Positions 33,943 through 42,840 of a DNA stretch of 64,000 nt are shown piece by piece. The notes beneath the pieces are model-generated. The model was not told the DNA's origin. It ran no database searches and saw nothing but the letters and a program-made list of their open reading frames with translations. Source of the DNA: Streptomyces sp. NBC_00539. GTDB taxonomy: Bacteria; Actinomycetota; Actinomycetes; Streptomycetales; Streptomycetaceae. The translations under genes and the position numbers were made by a program. Numbering within the stretch: the first letter of the stretch is position 1; every line of letters starts with the position of its first letter. The stretch lies in assembly GCF_036346105.1 (NCBI RefSeq), contig NZ_CP107811.1, positions 2,300,501 through 2,364,500 of the forward strand, in the 5' to 3' direction.

Positions 33943-35178
33943 GTGTCCAGATCCGGTCACCGGCGACTGCTGCTGGTTTCCACCAATTACGCTCCCGAGC
34001 ACGCGGGGATTGGGCCGTACGCCACCCAGATCGCGGAGCACTGGGCGGATCTCGGCCACGAGACGCACGTACTCGCGGGCATGCCGCACTACCCGGCCTG
34101 GTCGCTGGAGCCGGAGTACAAGGGGGCGCTCCGGCGCACGGAACGGCGCGCGGGTGTCACCGTGCACCGGCGTGCGCACACCGTGCCGCCCCGCCAGACC
34201 GCCGTACGCCGGGCCCTGTTCGAAGGATCGATCCTGCTGCACGGCGCGGTGGCCCCGCCCCGGATGCCGAAGCCCGACGCGGTCCTCGCCCAGATGCCCA
34301 GCCTGGCCGGCGGGGTGCTCGCCGCACGCCTCGCCGCGAAGTGGAGGGTCCCCTACGTCCCGGTCGTCCAGGACCTGATGGGCGCCGCCGCCGCGCAGAG
34401 CGGGATCAGCGGCGGCGACAAGGCGGCCGCGCTGGCCGGGCGTGCCGAGGCCTACGCGCTGAAACGCGCCACCCTGGTCGGTGTCATCCACGAGACCTTC
34501 GTGGACCGGGTCGTCGGGATGGGCGTGCCCGAGGAGAAGATCCGCCTGGTGCCCAACTGGTCGCACGTGGCCGTGCCGACCAAGCCGCGCGGCGAGACCC
34601 GCCGCCACCTCGGCTGGGCGCCGGGACAGACGGTGGTCCTGCACTCCGGGAACATGGGCCTCAAGCAGGGGCTCGAAGTCCTCGTGGGCGCCGCCCGGCT
34701 CGACCCGGACGTCCGCTTCGTCCTGATGGGGGACGGCAGTCAGCGCGCGGCCCTCGCCGACCTCGCCGCCGACGTACCGAACCTCGACATCATCCCTCCT
34801 GCCGCCGACGGGGAGTTCCCCGATATCCTCGCGGCGGCGGACGTGCTCGCGGTCACCCAGCACGCGGCGGTGCTCGACATGAGCGTGCCCTCCAAGCTGA
34901 CCTCGTACTTCCAGGCCGGCCGGCCCGTCGTCGCGTCCGTCGCTGCGCAGGGCGGGACCGCCCAGGAGGTGGAACGTTCCGGCGCGGGGGTGCTCGTACC
35001 GCCGGAGGACCCGCACGCCCTGCTCGAGGCCGTACGGGCGCTGGCCGAGGACCCGGGGGCCGCGGACGCGCTGGGCGCCGCCGGACCCGTCCACGTCGCG
35101 GCCCACCTGAGCCGCGAAGCGGGGCTGGCCCGCATCGACGCACTGATGGACGAAGCACTTGGGGGTTCCCGGCCGTGA
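33943..35178 (+). CDS. Glycosyltransferase family 4, exopolysaccharide locus
   Basis: A 411-residue GT-B glycosyltransferase similar in layout to WcaI-type enzymes. The opening motif is LLLVSTNYAPEHAGIGPYATQIAEHW. The nucleotide-sugar domain has VLHSGNMGLKQGLEVLVGAARL, FVLMGDGSQRAAL and the E-x7-E-like region DMSVPSKLTSYFQAGRPVVAS. It probably transfers a sugar to a lipid-linked repeat at the inner membrane face. GTG start at 33943 with AGAAGGGG 7 bases upstream. Its stop overlaps the start of the chain-length protein as GTGA, beginning a tightly coupled three-gene run. Confidence 0.88.
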   Translation: MSRSGHRRLLLVSTNYAPEHAGIGPYATQIAEHWADLGHETHVLAGMPHYPAWSLEPEYKGALRRTERRAGVTVHRRAHTVPPRQTAVRRALFEGSILLHGAVAPPRMPKPDAVLAQMPSLAGGVLAARLAAKWRVPYVPVVQDLMGAAAAQSGISGGDKAAALAGRAEAYALKRATLVGVIHETFVDRVVGMGVPEEKIRLVPNWSHVAVPTKPRGETRRHLGWAPGQTVVLHSGNMGLKQGLEVLVGAARLDPDVRFVLMGDGSQRAALADLAADVPNLDIIPPAADGEFPDILAAADVLAVTQHAAVLDMSVPSKLTSYFQAGRPVVASVAAQGGTAQEVERSGAGVLVPPEDPHALLEAVRALAEDPGAADALGAAGPVHVAAHLSREAGLARIDALMDEALGGSRP

Positions 35179-36938
35179 TCGAGACGAACCGGCCGGCAGC
35201 GGCCCCCGCCGAGGACGAACCGGACCTCCTGCGGGACCAGTTCCGACAGCTCCTGCGCTACCGCCGCCTCCTCGGCGCGGGCGTCGGCATCGGACTGCTG
35301 GGCGGCGTCTACCTCGGCATATCGACGGCCGACACCTATGTCGCGACCGCCGACATCGTGCTGCGCGCACCCACGGACGACCCCTTCAACCCGAGCCTGG
35401 CGCCCGACAAGGCGATCAACATCGGCTCGGAACGCCAGGTGGCGCTCAGCTCCTCCACGGCCGACGAGGCGGCGAAGAAGCTCGGCGTCCCCGACTCCGG
35501 CGTCCCCGCCCTGCGCAGCGGCCTCCAGGTCACCAACCCGCCGCAGACGATGGTGCTCCGCTTCACGTACACCGCGTCCTCCCCCAGGGAAGCCGCGAAG
35601 CGCGCCAACGCGATGACCGCGGCCTACCTGCTCAAGCGGCAGGAGTCCCTGGACGTCACCCGCGACAAGATGGTCAAGGGCTACCAGGACCAGCGCGATC
35701 CGGTCGCCAAGCAGCTCGACGACCTCGTCAAGCAGATCAACGCCATGCCCTCGGGCCCCGGCCGCGACGCCGCGTACTCCTCCAAGACCGACCTCCAGAG
35801 CAAGGTCAACACCCTCAACAGCAACATCGCCAAGCTCCAGGCGCTGGACATGGCCCCGGGCCGGGTCACCAGCCCCGCGACCCCGCCCGGCGACTCCGAC
35901 GGGCCGGGCCTGCCGATGTCCCTCGCGCTCGGCGCGGCCGTGGGTCTGGCGCTCGGCCTGCTCGCCGCCTGGGTCCGGCTCGTCTTCGACCCGGCGCCGC
36001 GTTCCGAGGGCGATGTGGCGCGGGCCCTGCGCGCGCCGGTACTGGGTTCCCTGCCGCGGGACAAGACCGGTGGCGGACCGCTGCTCGCCGCCGGCGAGGA
36101 AGACCCGCGCCTGGCGGAGGAGTTCCGGTCGGTGGCCTTCCGGCTCGCGTACGACTCCCGCTTCGCCGACCGGCGCCGGCTGCTGGTGGTCGCGCCGCGC
36201 GGCAGCAGCGAGACAGCCGCCGCCGTCGCCGTGAACCTGGCCGCCTCCTTCGCGGAGACCGGCAAGGACGTCCTGCTGATCGAGGCCGACCTGCGCACCC
36301 CGGTGCTGGCCAGCCAGTTGCCGACCGACGCCGGCGGGCGGCCGCGCTGGAGCCAGATGCCGGGCGGCCCGGGCGCGGGGGGCCGGCCCGGACAGCAGGG
36401 CGACTCCGACTGGCCCGACGGACGTCAGCTCGTCGTGGACGCCGGGGAGTCGGGCGCGTTCGACCTGATCCCCGGTGAGCCGGTCCGCAACGTCGCCCGC
36501 GCGCTGACCTCCCCGCGCGCCACCCGGCTGATCTCCGAGGCCGACTCGCCGAACTCCACCGTCGTGGTGCTCGCGCCGCCCGTGCTCTCGTACGCCGACG
36601 CGCTCGCGCTGGTCGACCGCGTGGACGGCGTGCTCGTGGTGTGCGACCCGCGGGCCGTGCACCGCAGCGACCTGTCCCGCATCCGGGAGCTCATCAGCGG
36701 CGCCGGCGGGACCGTGCTCGGCGCGGTGCTGCACGCGCCGCTGCCCGGCGAAAAGCGCGGCGGGCGCGGCAAGGGCAAGGGCAAGGCCGACCCCGCGGGA
36801 CCGGCTCCGGCGCCCGCCCCGGCCCGCACGTCGGCGCCGCAGCCGATCCGGCACGAGGTCGCCGAGGCCGAGCAGCACATCGCCGGTGACGGCACCGACA
36901 CCGTCGCGCTGCGCACGGTCCGCACGGGCCGGCGGTGA
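35175..36938 (+). CDS. Polysaccharide copolymerase with degenerate BY-kinase domain
   Basis: A 587-residue membrane protein of the Wzz/polysaccharide copolymerase type. There are two helices (about 32-50 and 252-272) around an extracytoplasmic coiled-coil domain (KMVKGYQDQRDPVAKQLDDLV). A cytoplasmic ATPase-like domain follows at about 330-540. The Walker A' strand KDVLLIEADLRTP is kept, but the P-loop reads APRGSSETAAAVA with no GxGKS/T, so ATP binding by that loop is doubtful. The tail is Pro/Ala/Lys-rich and lacks a Tyr cluster. It probably controls chain length or export of the polysaccharide. The start is the GTG at 35175 within GTGA; its end overlaps the flippase gene by GTGA. Confidence 0.85.
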   Translation: MIETNRPAAAPAEDEPDLLRDQFRQLLRYRRLLGAGVGIGLLGGVYLGISTADTYVATADIVLRAPTDDPFNPSLAPDKAINIGSERQVALSSSTADEAAKKLGVPDSGVPALRSGLQVTNPPQTMVLRFTYTASSPREAAKRANAMTAAYLLKRQESLDVTRDKMVKGYQDQRDPVAKQLDDLVKQINAMPSGPGRDAAYSSKTDLQSKVNTLNSNIAKLQALDMAPGRVTSPATPPGDSDGPGLPMSLALGAAVGLALGLLAAWVRLVFDPAPRSEGDVARALRAPVLGSLPRDKTGGGPLLAAGEEDPRLAEEFRSVAFRLAYDSRFADRRRLLVVAPRGSSETAAAVAVNLAASFAETGKDVLLIEADLRTPVLASQLPTDAGGRPRWSQMPGGPGAGGRPGQQGDSDWPDGRQLVVDAGESGAFDLIPGEPVRNVARALTSPRATRLISEADSPNSTVVVLAPPVLSYADALALVDRVDGVLVVCDPRAVHRSDLSRIRELISGAGGTVLGAVLHAPLPGEKRGGRGKGKGKADPAGPAPAPAPARTSAPQPIRHEVAEAEQHIAGDGTDTVALRTVRTGRR

Positions 36939-38155
36939 GGCGCGGGAGCCTCGCGGCGGTCGCCTCGGTCCTGGACCAGGCCGCTTCCAGCGCCACCAAC
37001 ATCCTGGTGCTGGTGCTGGCCGCCCGGCTTTCGTCGGCGTCCGGCTTCGCCGACTTCTCGATGGTCTACGTGACCTTCACGGTGCTCCTCGGGCTGAACA
37101 TGGCCTACGTCGGCCAGACGGTGGTGCTGGAGAAGTCCGCGCAGCGCCTCGGCACGGTATGCCGTTCGGGTCTGGCCTTCACCGCGGCCGCCTCGGCCCT
37201 GGCCGGGGTGGTGCTGGCCCTGGTGGGCCTGGTGCTGCCGGGCACCGGGGGGTGGGCGTTCCTCGCGCTGGGGCTCGTCCTGCCGCTGGTGCTCGTACAG
37301 GACGGGCTGCGGTACTGCTTCTCGGCGCTGCGCGTGCCGGAGCGGGCGCTGGCCGCCGATGTGCTGCGGCTGGGCGGTGTGGTCGGCGCGCTGCTCGCGC
37401 AGCCCGAAGGGGCTTCGGCGGCGCGGCTGGTGCTGGTGTGGGGGGTGTCGGCGCTGCCGGCGCTCGGGCTGGGTCTGTGGCTGCTGCGGCCGTACGTGCG
37501 CGGGGCGCGGGTGGAGCTGCGCCCGTACGTGCGGCGCGGGCACCTGGGTCAGCGGTTCGTGGTCGAGTTCGCGGTGGGCAACGGTTCCAGCCAGCTGGCG
37601 GTGCTGGGGCTCGGGGTGTTCGCGACGCCGCTGGCGGTGGGCGCGCTGCGGGGTGCGACGACGTTGTTCGGACCCCTGAACGTGCTGTTCAACTCGGCGA
37701 ACGCGTTCGGGCCGCCGGTGGTCGGGCGGGCGTCGGGCAAGCGGGGCGTGGTCCGGCTGACGCTGCTCATGGGCGGGGTGCTGGCGGCGCTCGGCGCGGG
37801 GTGGGGCGCGGTGCTGTACGCGCTGCCGGGGTCGGTGGGGCGGCAGTTGCTGGGCGACACGTGGGCGGCGGCGTCCGCCCTGCTCCCCGCGACGGGGGCG
37901 CAGTACGCGGTGATGGGCCTGGGCACCTGCGCCCTGCTGACGCTGCGGGTGCTGAACCCGAGGGCGACGCTGTCGTTGCAGGTGGTGTTCTCGCTGCTGT
38001 CGGTGGCGCTGCTGTTGGGCGGGTACGCGGTGTGGGGCGTGGCGGGCGCCGCCTGGGGCCTGGCCGCCGGCTCGGCCGCGAAGGCGGCGGCGGCCTGGGC
38101 CCGTGTCTCCCGCCTGCGGACCCCTGCTCCGGAACCGGCCCCGGAACCGGCCTGA
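36935..38155 (+). CDS. Polysaccharide flippase-like membrane protein (MATE/MOP superfamily)
   Basis: A 406-residue membrane protein with about 11-12 hydrophobic segments. It looks like a Wzx-type flippase or oligosaccharide transporter: an N-terminal SLAAVASVLDQAASSATNILV helix, then a conserved Gly/Ala-rich pattern of paired helices. It should move lipid-linked repeats across the membrane for the Wzy-like polymerase encoded just downstream on the opposite strand. GTG start at 36935 within the preceding stop (GTGA). The C-terminal tail carries a Glu-Pro-Ala repeat. Confidence 0.82.
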   Translation: MRRGSLAAVASVLDQAASSATNILVLVLAARLSSASGFADFSMVYVTFTVLLGLNMAYVGQTVVLEKSAQRLGTVCRSGLAFTAAASALAGVVLALVGLVLPGTGGWAFLALGLVLPLVLVQDGLRYCFSALRVPERALAADVLRLGGVVGALLAQPEGASAARLVLVWGVSALPALGLGLWLLRPYVRGARVELRPYVRRGHLGQRFVVEFAVGNGSSQLAVLGLGVFATPLAVGALRGATTLFGPLNVLFNSANAFGPPVVGRASGKRGVVRLTLLMGGVLAALGAGWGAVLYALPGSVGRQLLGDTWAAASALLPATGAQYAVMGLGTCALLTLRVLNPRATLSLQVVFSLLSVALLLGGYAVWGVAGAAWGLAAGSAAKAAAAWARVSRLRTPAPEPAPEPA

Positions 38156-38292
38156 CGCCTGAGGGGCTGGCCGACGCGGGCCGCGACCTACCGGGCCGGG
38201 CCTGACGCCGGCTGCGGCCTCGTCGGCCCGACCGGTCCGAGCAGGGTCCGGTGCGCCGCCGCCGCACGAGTACCCCGGCTGCGCCGGGCCTT

Positions 38293-38395
38293 CCGGGGCT
38301 CCGCCCCGGACCCCGCGCCTCGAACGCCGGCGGGGCTGGATGTTGCCGCCCCGGCACAACCGGCCCGGCCCCGCACCTCGAACGCGGGCGGGGTG
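38293..38395 (+). repeat. Interspersed GC-rich palindromic element, second site
   Basis: 38293-38347 reads CCGGGGCTCCGCCCCGGACC, then CCGCGCCTCGAACGCCGGCGG and GGCTGGATGTTGCC. It matches the element at 8887-8940 almost base for base over about 50 bases. A diverged half copy (CGCACCTCGAACGCGGGCGG) follows at 38370-38390. It fills the gap between the convergent flippase and polymerase genes, and the GGGGCTCCGCCCC hairpin could end transcription. Confidence 0.8.
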
Positions 38396-39901
38396 TCAGC
38401 GGAGGCGGGCCGACTTGTCCTCGCGGAACGTCGCGACCAGCGCCAGGCACAGGGCCGCGATGGCGATGCGGCCCGACGCCTGGAGCAGGGGGCCCCGCAG
38501 GAGGATGAAGGAGTAGCCCGCCACCAGCGGGACCACCACCGAGATGAGGCTGCCCGGCGGCGACCGCCTCGTGGCCCGCTTCGCGTACCGGCGGTCCACC
38601 CGGGCGGCCGCGTACCCCATCCCGAGCAGCCCCGCGCCCATGCCCAGCGAGCCGAAGTCCACCCACAGCTCTGCCCAGATCGGGGACGAGAGGTTGGTGT
38701 TGACCGTCCCCATCCACTCCCCGATCATCACGCCCGTGTCCTTCGGCTTCCCGGCCCACACCGACCGCGGCACCGCGAAGAACACCGACCCCGCGAGCTG
38801 ACGCCCGTACAGGTGGCCCGGTCCGGAGTCCGAGTACGTGATGGTGTTCGCGAACATGCCGATCTGGTCGTAGTCCTTGAGGGCCATCGGCTCCAGGAAG
38901 GACGTCGTCTCGACCGGCTTGTAGTTCTTCTCGTCGTACCGGAAGCGGTCCGCGAACGGGAAGACGAGCAGCGCGATCACCACGGCCATCGACAGGGCCA
39001 CCCGGTACATCGCCGCGCTCACCGGGAAGACGGTGAACAGCAGCGCGAACATGACCGTCAGGAACCAGTAGCGCGGGTTGGAGATCGGGTTGTTGACCAC
39101 CAGGTTCAGCAGCGCGAGCCCGCCCCACGTCACGATGACCGACACCTTGCGGCGGGCGTACTTCGAGGTGATCAGCCAGCGCGTGTACAGCAGCAGCGCC
39201 AGCAGCGCCGGTACCGTGCCGAAACCGCGCAGCAGGGCCTGGCCCGCCTGGCCGTCGCCGTTGGAGACGCCCGCCTCCTCGATTCCCGCGATGATCTCCT
39301 GCCGGCTGGAGAAGAAGACCGCCGGACCGCCCAGCTTCACGATGAACGCCGCGCTGCACAGGAACGCGAGCGCGGTGAGCAGTTGCAGGCGCCGCCGGTG
39401 CGCGAGGACCGGGCGCTTCCCCTTCTGCGAGCCTCCCGCCCGCCCCGTCGGCCGGTGCCGGGCCAGCAGTACGCCGACGTCGAAGGCCGTACAGCCCAGC
39501 AGGACGAGGCCGATGGCGGTCGTCAGGTCGTAGCGGGGCCCGACGACGGGTGTCGGGACCCGGCCGAGGACGGCCTGGGCGAGCGGGGCCACGCCCATCG
39601 CCATGTAGACGAACAGCCAGAACGAGCCCTGGAGCAGTTTGCGCCGGCTGGTCAGGACCATCGCGGACAGCCGGGCGCCCGCGTACATCGTGAGCAGCAG
39701 CTGGAGCCAGAAGGCGGCGTCACGCTGGCCGTCGCCGGGCTGGACGGCGACGAAGAGCGGGAGGAAGACGGTGAACCCGAGGATCAGCGGGACGGACAGC
39801 GCGCGAGAGAGCAGGGTGCGGGGGGTGGTGACACGGCCCCACTGGGCCTCGTCCGGTGGCGCCGGGGCCGCGACGGCGGGGTTGCGTACGTCCGTTGCCA
39901 C
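38396..39901 (-). CDS. Wzy-like polysaccharide polymerase
   Basis: A 501-residue membrane protein with about 11 hydrophobic segments and a large periplasm-facing loop (DRFRYDEKNYKPVETTSFLEP through VNTNLSSPIWAELWVDFG). This is the topology of O-antigen/oligosaccharide repeat polymerases. Sequence identity within this family is always low, so the call rests on topology and neighbours. The start is the GTG at 39901 (VATDVRNPAVAAP); the ribosome site is weak. It is transcribed towards the flippase gene and divergently from the acyltransferase gene. Confidence 0.75.
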   Translation of the reverse strand: MATDVRNPAVAAPAPPDEAQWGRVTTPRTLLSRALSVPLILGFTVFLPLFVAVQPGDGQRDAAFWLQLLLTMYAGARLSAMVLTSRRKLLQGSFWLFVYMAMGVAPLAQAVLGRVPTPVVGPRYDLTTAIGLVLLGCTAFDVGVLLARHRPTGRAGGSQKGKRPVLAHRRRLQLLTALAFLCSAAFIVKLGGPAVFFSSRQEIIAGIEEAGVSNGDGQAGQALLRGFGTVPALLALLLYTRWLITSKYARRKVSVIVTWGGLALLNLVVNNPISNPRYWFLTVMFALLFTVFPVSAAMYRVALSMAVVIALLVFPFADRFRYDEKNYKPVETTSFLEPMALKDYDQIGMFANTITYSDSGPGHLYGRQLAGSVFFAVPRSVWAGKPKDTGVMIGEWMGTVNTNLSSPIWAELWVDFGSLGMGAGLLGMGYAAARVDRRYAKRATRRSPPGSLISVVVPLVAGYSFILLRGPLLQASGRIAIAALCLALVATFREDKSARLR

Positions 39902-39980
39902 TGCTGCCCCCACCCCATGTGCCTGGTCCGCGCGCAGTCTAGTCTGAGCGGGCGGCGCCCGGGGAGGCGCGGCGGGGTGG

Positions 39981-40550
39981 TTGTCGGGGGCGGACGATGA
40001 GGGGCGACTGTTGCGTGATCTTCCTTCCTTCACGCTGGCCGGGTACGACAAGGGGCGCGGACTGCTGACGCAGGCGCTCTGGTTCGCGGTGATGAACACG
40101 CTCTTCATGGCGTGGTTCTGTCCGGCCCGGCTGCGGGTGGCGCTGCTGCGCGCGTTCGGCGCGCGGATCGGCGAGGGCGTGCTGATCCGGCACAAGGTGC
40201 GGGTGCTGTGGCCGTGGAAGCTGACGGTCGGCGACCACGCGTGGATCGGCGAGGGCGCCTGGCTGCTGAACCTGGAGCCGGTGACCATCGGTGCGCACGC
40301 GTGCGTCTCGCAGGAGGCGATGCTGTGCACCGGCTCGCACGACCACCGGGCCGCGGACTTCCGCTACCGCAACGCGCCCATCGTGGTGGAGGACGGTGCG
40401 TGGGTGGCCGTACGGGCCACCGTGCTGGCGGGTGTGACGATCGGTCGGTGCGCCGTGGCGGGCGCGGGCTCGGTGGTGCACAAGGACCTGCCCGCGCTGA
40501 CCCTGCAGACCCAGGACGGGCGGCGCCGCCCGGTGGAGGAGCCCAAGTGA
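39981..40550 (+). CDS. Left-handed beta-helix acyltransferase (WcaF-like)
   Basis: Up to 189 residues of the hexapeptide-repeat acetyltransferase superfamily. The N-terminal region FCPARLRVALLRAFGARIG leads into the hexapeptide coils (LTVGDHAWIGEGAW, VTIGAHACVSQEAML, VAVRATVLAGVTIGRCAVAGAGSVV). The loop GSHDHRAADF holds the catalytic His. It probably adds an acetyl group to a sugar of the polysaccharide. The start is uncertain: TTG at 39981, or a TTG at 40011 with GAGGGG 6 bases upstream, which I slightly prefer. The stop overlaps the next gene as GTGA. Confidence 0.82.
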   Translation: MSGADDEGRLLRDLPSFTLAGYDKGRGLLTQALWFAVMNTLFMAWFCPARLRVALLRAFGARIGEGVLIRHKVRVLWPWKLTVGDHAWIGEGAWLLNLEPVTIGAHACVSQEAMLCTGSHDHRAADFRYRNAPIVVEDGAWVAVRATVLAGVTIGRCAVAGAGSVVHKDLPALTLQTQDGRRRPVEEPK

Positions 40551-41686
40551 GTGCCGCTTTGAGAGTTCTGCACGCCGTCACCCTGCACTCCCCCTCGCAC
40601 GCCTTCGGCGGACCGGTGCGGGTGGCGCTGAACCTGGCGAAGGGGCTGCGGGCGCGCGGTCACGAAGCGCGGTTGCTCGCCCTGGGCGAGGGGTTCCCCG
40701 ATCCGTGGCCCACCTCCGTGGAGGGGGTGCCCGCCAAGCTGTTCCCCGCGCGCAGGCTGCTGCCGCTGGGCTTCAGCGGGATGACCTCCCCGGCGCTCCT
40801 CGCCTCGGCGGGGCGGCTGGTGCGGGACGCCGACGTGGTCCACGTCCACCTCGCCCGGGACCTGGTGACGCTGCCGGTGGCGCTGGCCGCGCTGCGGGCC
40901 CGCAAGCCGCTGGTGCTCCAGACCCACGGCATGGTGGACCCGAGCGGGAAGCTGCTGGCCAAGGTGCTGGACGCGGTGGCGGTACGCCGGCTGCTGCGCG
41001 GCGCGGACGCGGTGCTGTACCTGACCCCGCACGAGCGCGAGGGACTGGACGCGGTGGTGGGGCCGCCCGCGCTGGCCACGGCGGTACGGCTGGTCAACGG
41101 CACCCCGGCGCAGGAGGAGCGCCCGGCTCCGGCGGGGGCGCCGCGCATCCTCTACTCGGCGCGCCTGCAGGCCCGCAAGCGGCCGGTGGACTTCGTGGAC
41201 GCGGCCCCGGCGGTGCTGGCGGCGCATCCGGACGCGGAGTTCGTGGTGGCGGGGCCGGACGAGGGCGAACTGGCGGCGGTCCGGGCGCGGATCGCGGAGC
41301 TGGGGCTGGACGCGCACTTCACGGTCCCCGGGGCCCTGTCGGGCGCGGAGGTCCTGGCGGAGCTGCGCCGGGCCCACGTGTACGTACTGCCGTCGGTGGA
41401 GGAGCCCTTCCCCATGTCGGTGCTGGAGGCGCTGGCGGTGGGCGTGCCGTCGGTGGTGACCCACTCCAACGGTCTGGCCCGGGACGTCGCCGCGGCGGGG
41501 GCCGGACGGGCGGTGGAACCGGGTCCGGCGGGGGTCGCCGAGGCGGTCCTCGCCCTCCTGGACCCGGACGCGAACCGGTCGGCCTCGGTCGCCGCCCGGA
41601 AGCTGGCGGCGCAGTCGTTCTCCATGGACGCGGTGCTGGACACCCTCCTGCCGGTGTACGGGTCCGCGCGCGGCGCGGGGGCGTAG
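40547..41686 (+). CDS. Glycosyltransferase family 4, second enzyme of the locus
   Basis: A 379-residue GT-B glycosyltransferase. The acceptor domain opens LRVLHAVTLHSPSHAFGGPVRVALNLAKGL. In the donor domain, LYSARLQARKRPVDFVDAAPAVL and the E-x7-E motif EEPFPMSVLEALAVGVPSVV are complete. It probably adds a sugar to the lipid-linked repeat. GTG at 40547 overlaps the acyltransferase stop. The stop lies at the edge of a strong hairpin. Confidence 0.9.
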   Translation: MSAALRVLHAVTLHSPSHAFGGPVRVALNLAKGLRARGHEARLLALGEGFPDPWPTSVEGVPAKLFPARRLLPLGFSGMTSPALLASAGRLVRDADVVHVHLARDLVTLPVALAALRARKPLVLQTHGMVDPSGKLLAKVLDAVAVRRLLRGADAVLYLTPHEREGLDAVVGPPALATAVRLVNGTPAQEERPAPAGAPRILYSARLQARKRPVDFVDAAPAVLAAHPDAEFVVAGPDEGELAAVRARIAELGLDAHFTVPGALSGAEVLAELRRAHVYVLPSVEEPFPMSVLEALAVGVPSVVTHSNGLARDVAAAGAGRAVEPGPAGVAEAVLALLDPDANRSASVAARKLAAQSFSMDAVLDTLLPVYGSARGAGA

Positions 41687-41710
41687 CCGCCCCGCTCGGG
41701 GCGGGGCGGC
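41686..41710. terminator. Hairpin terminator between convergent genes
   Basis: A 10-base stem GCCGCCCCGC/GCGGGGCGGC with a short TCGGG loop, between the glycosyltransferase stop and the DUF6458 gene stop. Confidence 0.75.
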
Positions 41711-41711
41711 G

Positions 41712-41930
41712 TCAGATGATGTCGCGGCCCCGCTCCTCGACCACCGGGAGCACCCCGGCCGCCCGGCGGCGGCGCAGCACGCTGGAGTACACGGCCAGGC
41801 CGATCGCGCCCGCCGCCATCATGATCAGGCCGACCAGGGGCAGGTTGACCCCCTCCATCCGCCAGTCGCTCGCGAAGGTGAGGATGGCCCCCACCACGAT
41901 CAGGGCTATGCAGCCGCCGATGCCTCGCAT
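41712..41930 (-). CDS. DUF6458-type small membrane protein
   Basis: A 72-residue protein with two membrane helices (IGGCIALIVVGAILTFA and LVGLIMMAAGAIGLAVY) joined by SDWRMEGVNLP, then a basic, hydrophilic tail. The pattern matches the small DUF6458 family common in Streptomyces. ATG at 41930 with GGAGG 9 bases upstream. Function unknown; the copy stands alone between two terminators. Confidence 0.8.
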   Translation of the reverse strand: MRGIGGCIALIVVGAILTFASDWRMEGVNLPLVGLIMMAAGAIGLAVYSSVLRRRRAAGVLPVVEERGRDII

Positions 41931-42008
41931 GTCAAGTCGCCTCCACGCTCGTGGTGTTGTGACGGCGCGAGTACCCCCGCCCCGGACATGGAAACGCCCG
42001 GGCACGCA

Positions 42009-42046
42009 AACGCCCCCGCGACGGTGACGCCGTCCGCGGGGGCGTT
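42009..42046 (-). terminator. Terminator after the 225-residue lipoprotein gene
   Basis: A 16-base stem AACGCCCCCGCGGACGG/CCGTCGCGGGGGCGTT (one mismatch) with a short loop, 20 bases past the stop on the minus strand, followed by a T-containing stretch. Confidence 0.8.
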
Positions 42047-42065
42047 CTCGTACGGCTGCCGCCGC

Positions 42066-42743
42066 TCAGGCGGGGATCCAGGCGTAGCAGGCGGTCGAGG
42101 TGAACTCGGCGGTGCCCGCCGGGACCGTCGCCGTGATCTTGTCGCCGGCCTTCGGCGGGGCGGCCGGGCCCGAGGCGAGGACCGAGCCGTCCTTGCCCTT
42201 CGCCTCCCAGGAGCAGGTGGTGCTCTGGGTCAGCGCCCGGTAGGTGCCCGGGGCGGGCGACTGGTGGCGGCCGTCGCCGAAGCCCTTCTCGGCGGCGGCC
42301 AGGATCGGCTTCTGCTCCGGGCACAGGAACGGGATGGCGTCCTTCGCCCCGGGGATCTCGCCGGCCACGATGGCCCCGGTGGCCGCGTCCTTGTCGTGCT
42401 TGGCCGTGCGCTCCACCCGCTGGCAGGACTCCTGGCCCGTCTGGAGGACGGCCGCGGGGTCCATCTTCTCCGGGACCCGGCCGCTCAGGTACTTCTTCTC
42501 CGTCTCGGTGAAACTGCCCGTCTTCGGGACGAGCTTCGCGTCGGGGAGGACCGGACCGGACGGCTTCGCCCCGGGTGAGGCGGGCGCGCCCGGGCTGTCC
42601 GCGGGGTCCGGCGCCGGGGAGGCGGCGGGCGGCTTCGGCTTGCCGGCCGCCGGATCGGCCTTCGCGTCGCCGTCCGAACTGCAGGCGGTCAGGGTCAGGG
42701 CGGCGGCCAGCAGAACAGCAGCCGCTGCGGAGCGTCGGTACAT
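42066..42743 (-). CDS. Exported lipoprotein of unknown function
   Basis: A 225-residue predicted lipoprotein: MYRRSAAAAVLLAAALTLTAC (Cys21), a Pro/Ala/Lys-rich linker to about residue 75, then a globular domain with four cysteines (ESCQRVE, PFLCPEQ, TTCSWEA, TACYAWIP). Their spacing suggests two disulfides. The ATG at 42743 has GGGAG 7 bases upstream. The frame reaches 42776 but has no site there. No known domain recognised. It shares direction with the LamG protein but is separated from it by a strong hairpin. Confidence 0.72.
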   Translation of the reverse strand: MYRRSAAAAVLLAAALTLTACSSDGDAKADPAAGKPKPPAASPAPDPADSPGAPASPGAKPSGPVLPDAKLVPKTGSFTETEKKYLSGRVPEKMDPAAVLQTGQESCQRVERTAKHDKDAATGAIVAGEIPGAKDAIPFLCPEQKPILAAAEKGFGDGRHQSPAPGTYRALTQSTTCSWEAKGKDGSVLASGPAAPPKAGDKITATVPAGTAEFTSTACYAWIPA

Positions 42744-42777
42744 CAGGGGGCTCCCGTACTTGCCGGTGGTGGACAAA

Positions 42778-42816
42778 GGAGTACGGGGCCTGCCGCGCGG
42801 GCAGGCCCCGTACTCC
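42778..42816 (-). terminator. Terminator after the LamG protein gene
   Basis: A perfect 17-base inverted repeat GGAGTACGGGGCCTGCC/GGCAGGCCCCGTACTCC with a GCGCG loop, 25 bases past the stop at 42841. Confidence 0.9.
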
Positions 42817-42840
42817 GTCAGGCGGGTGGTGCCTCGGCCG

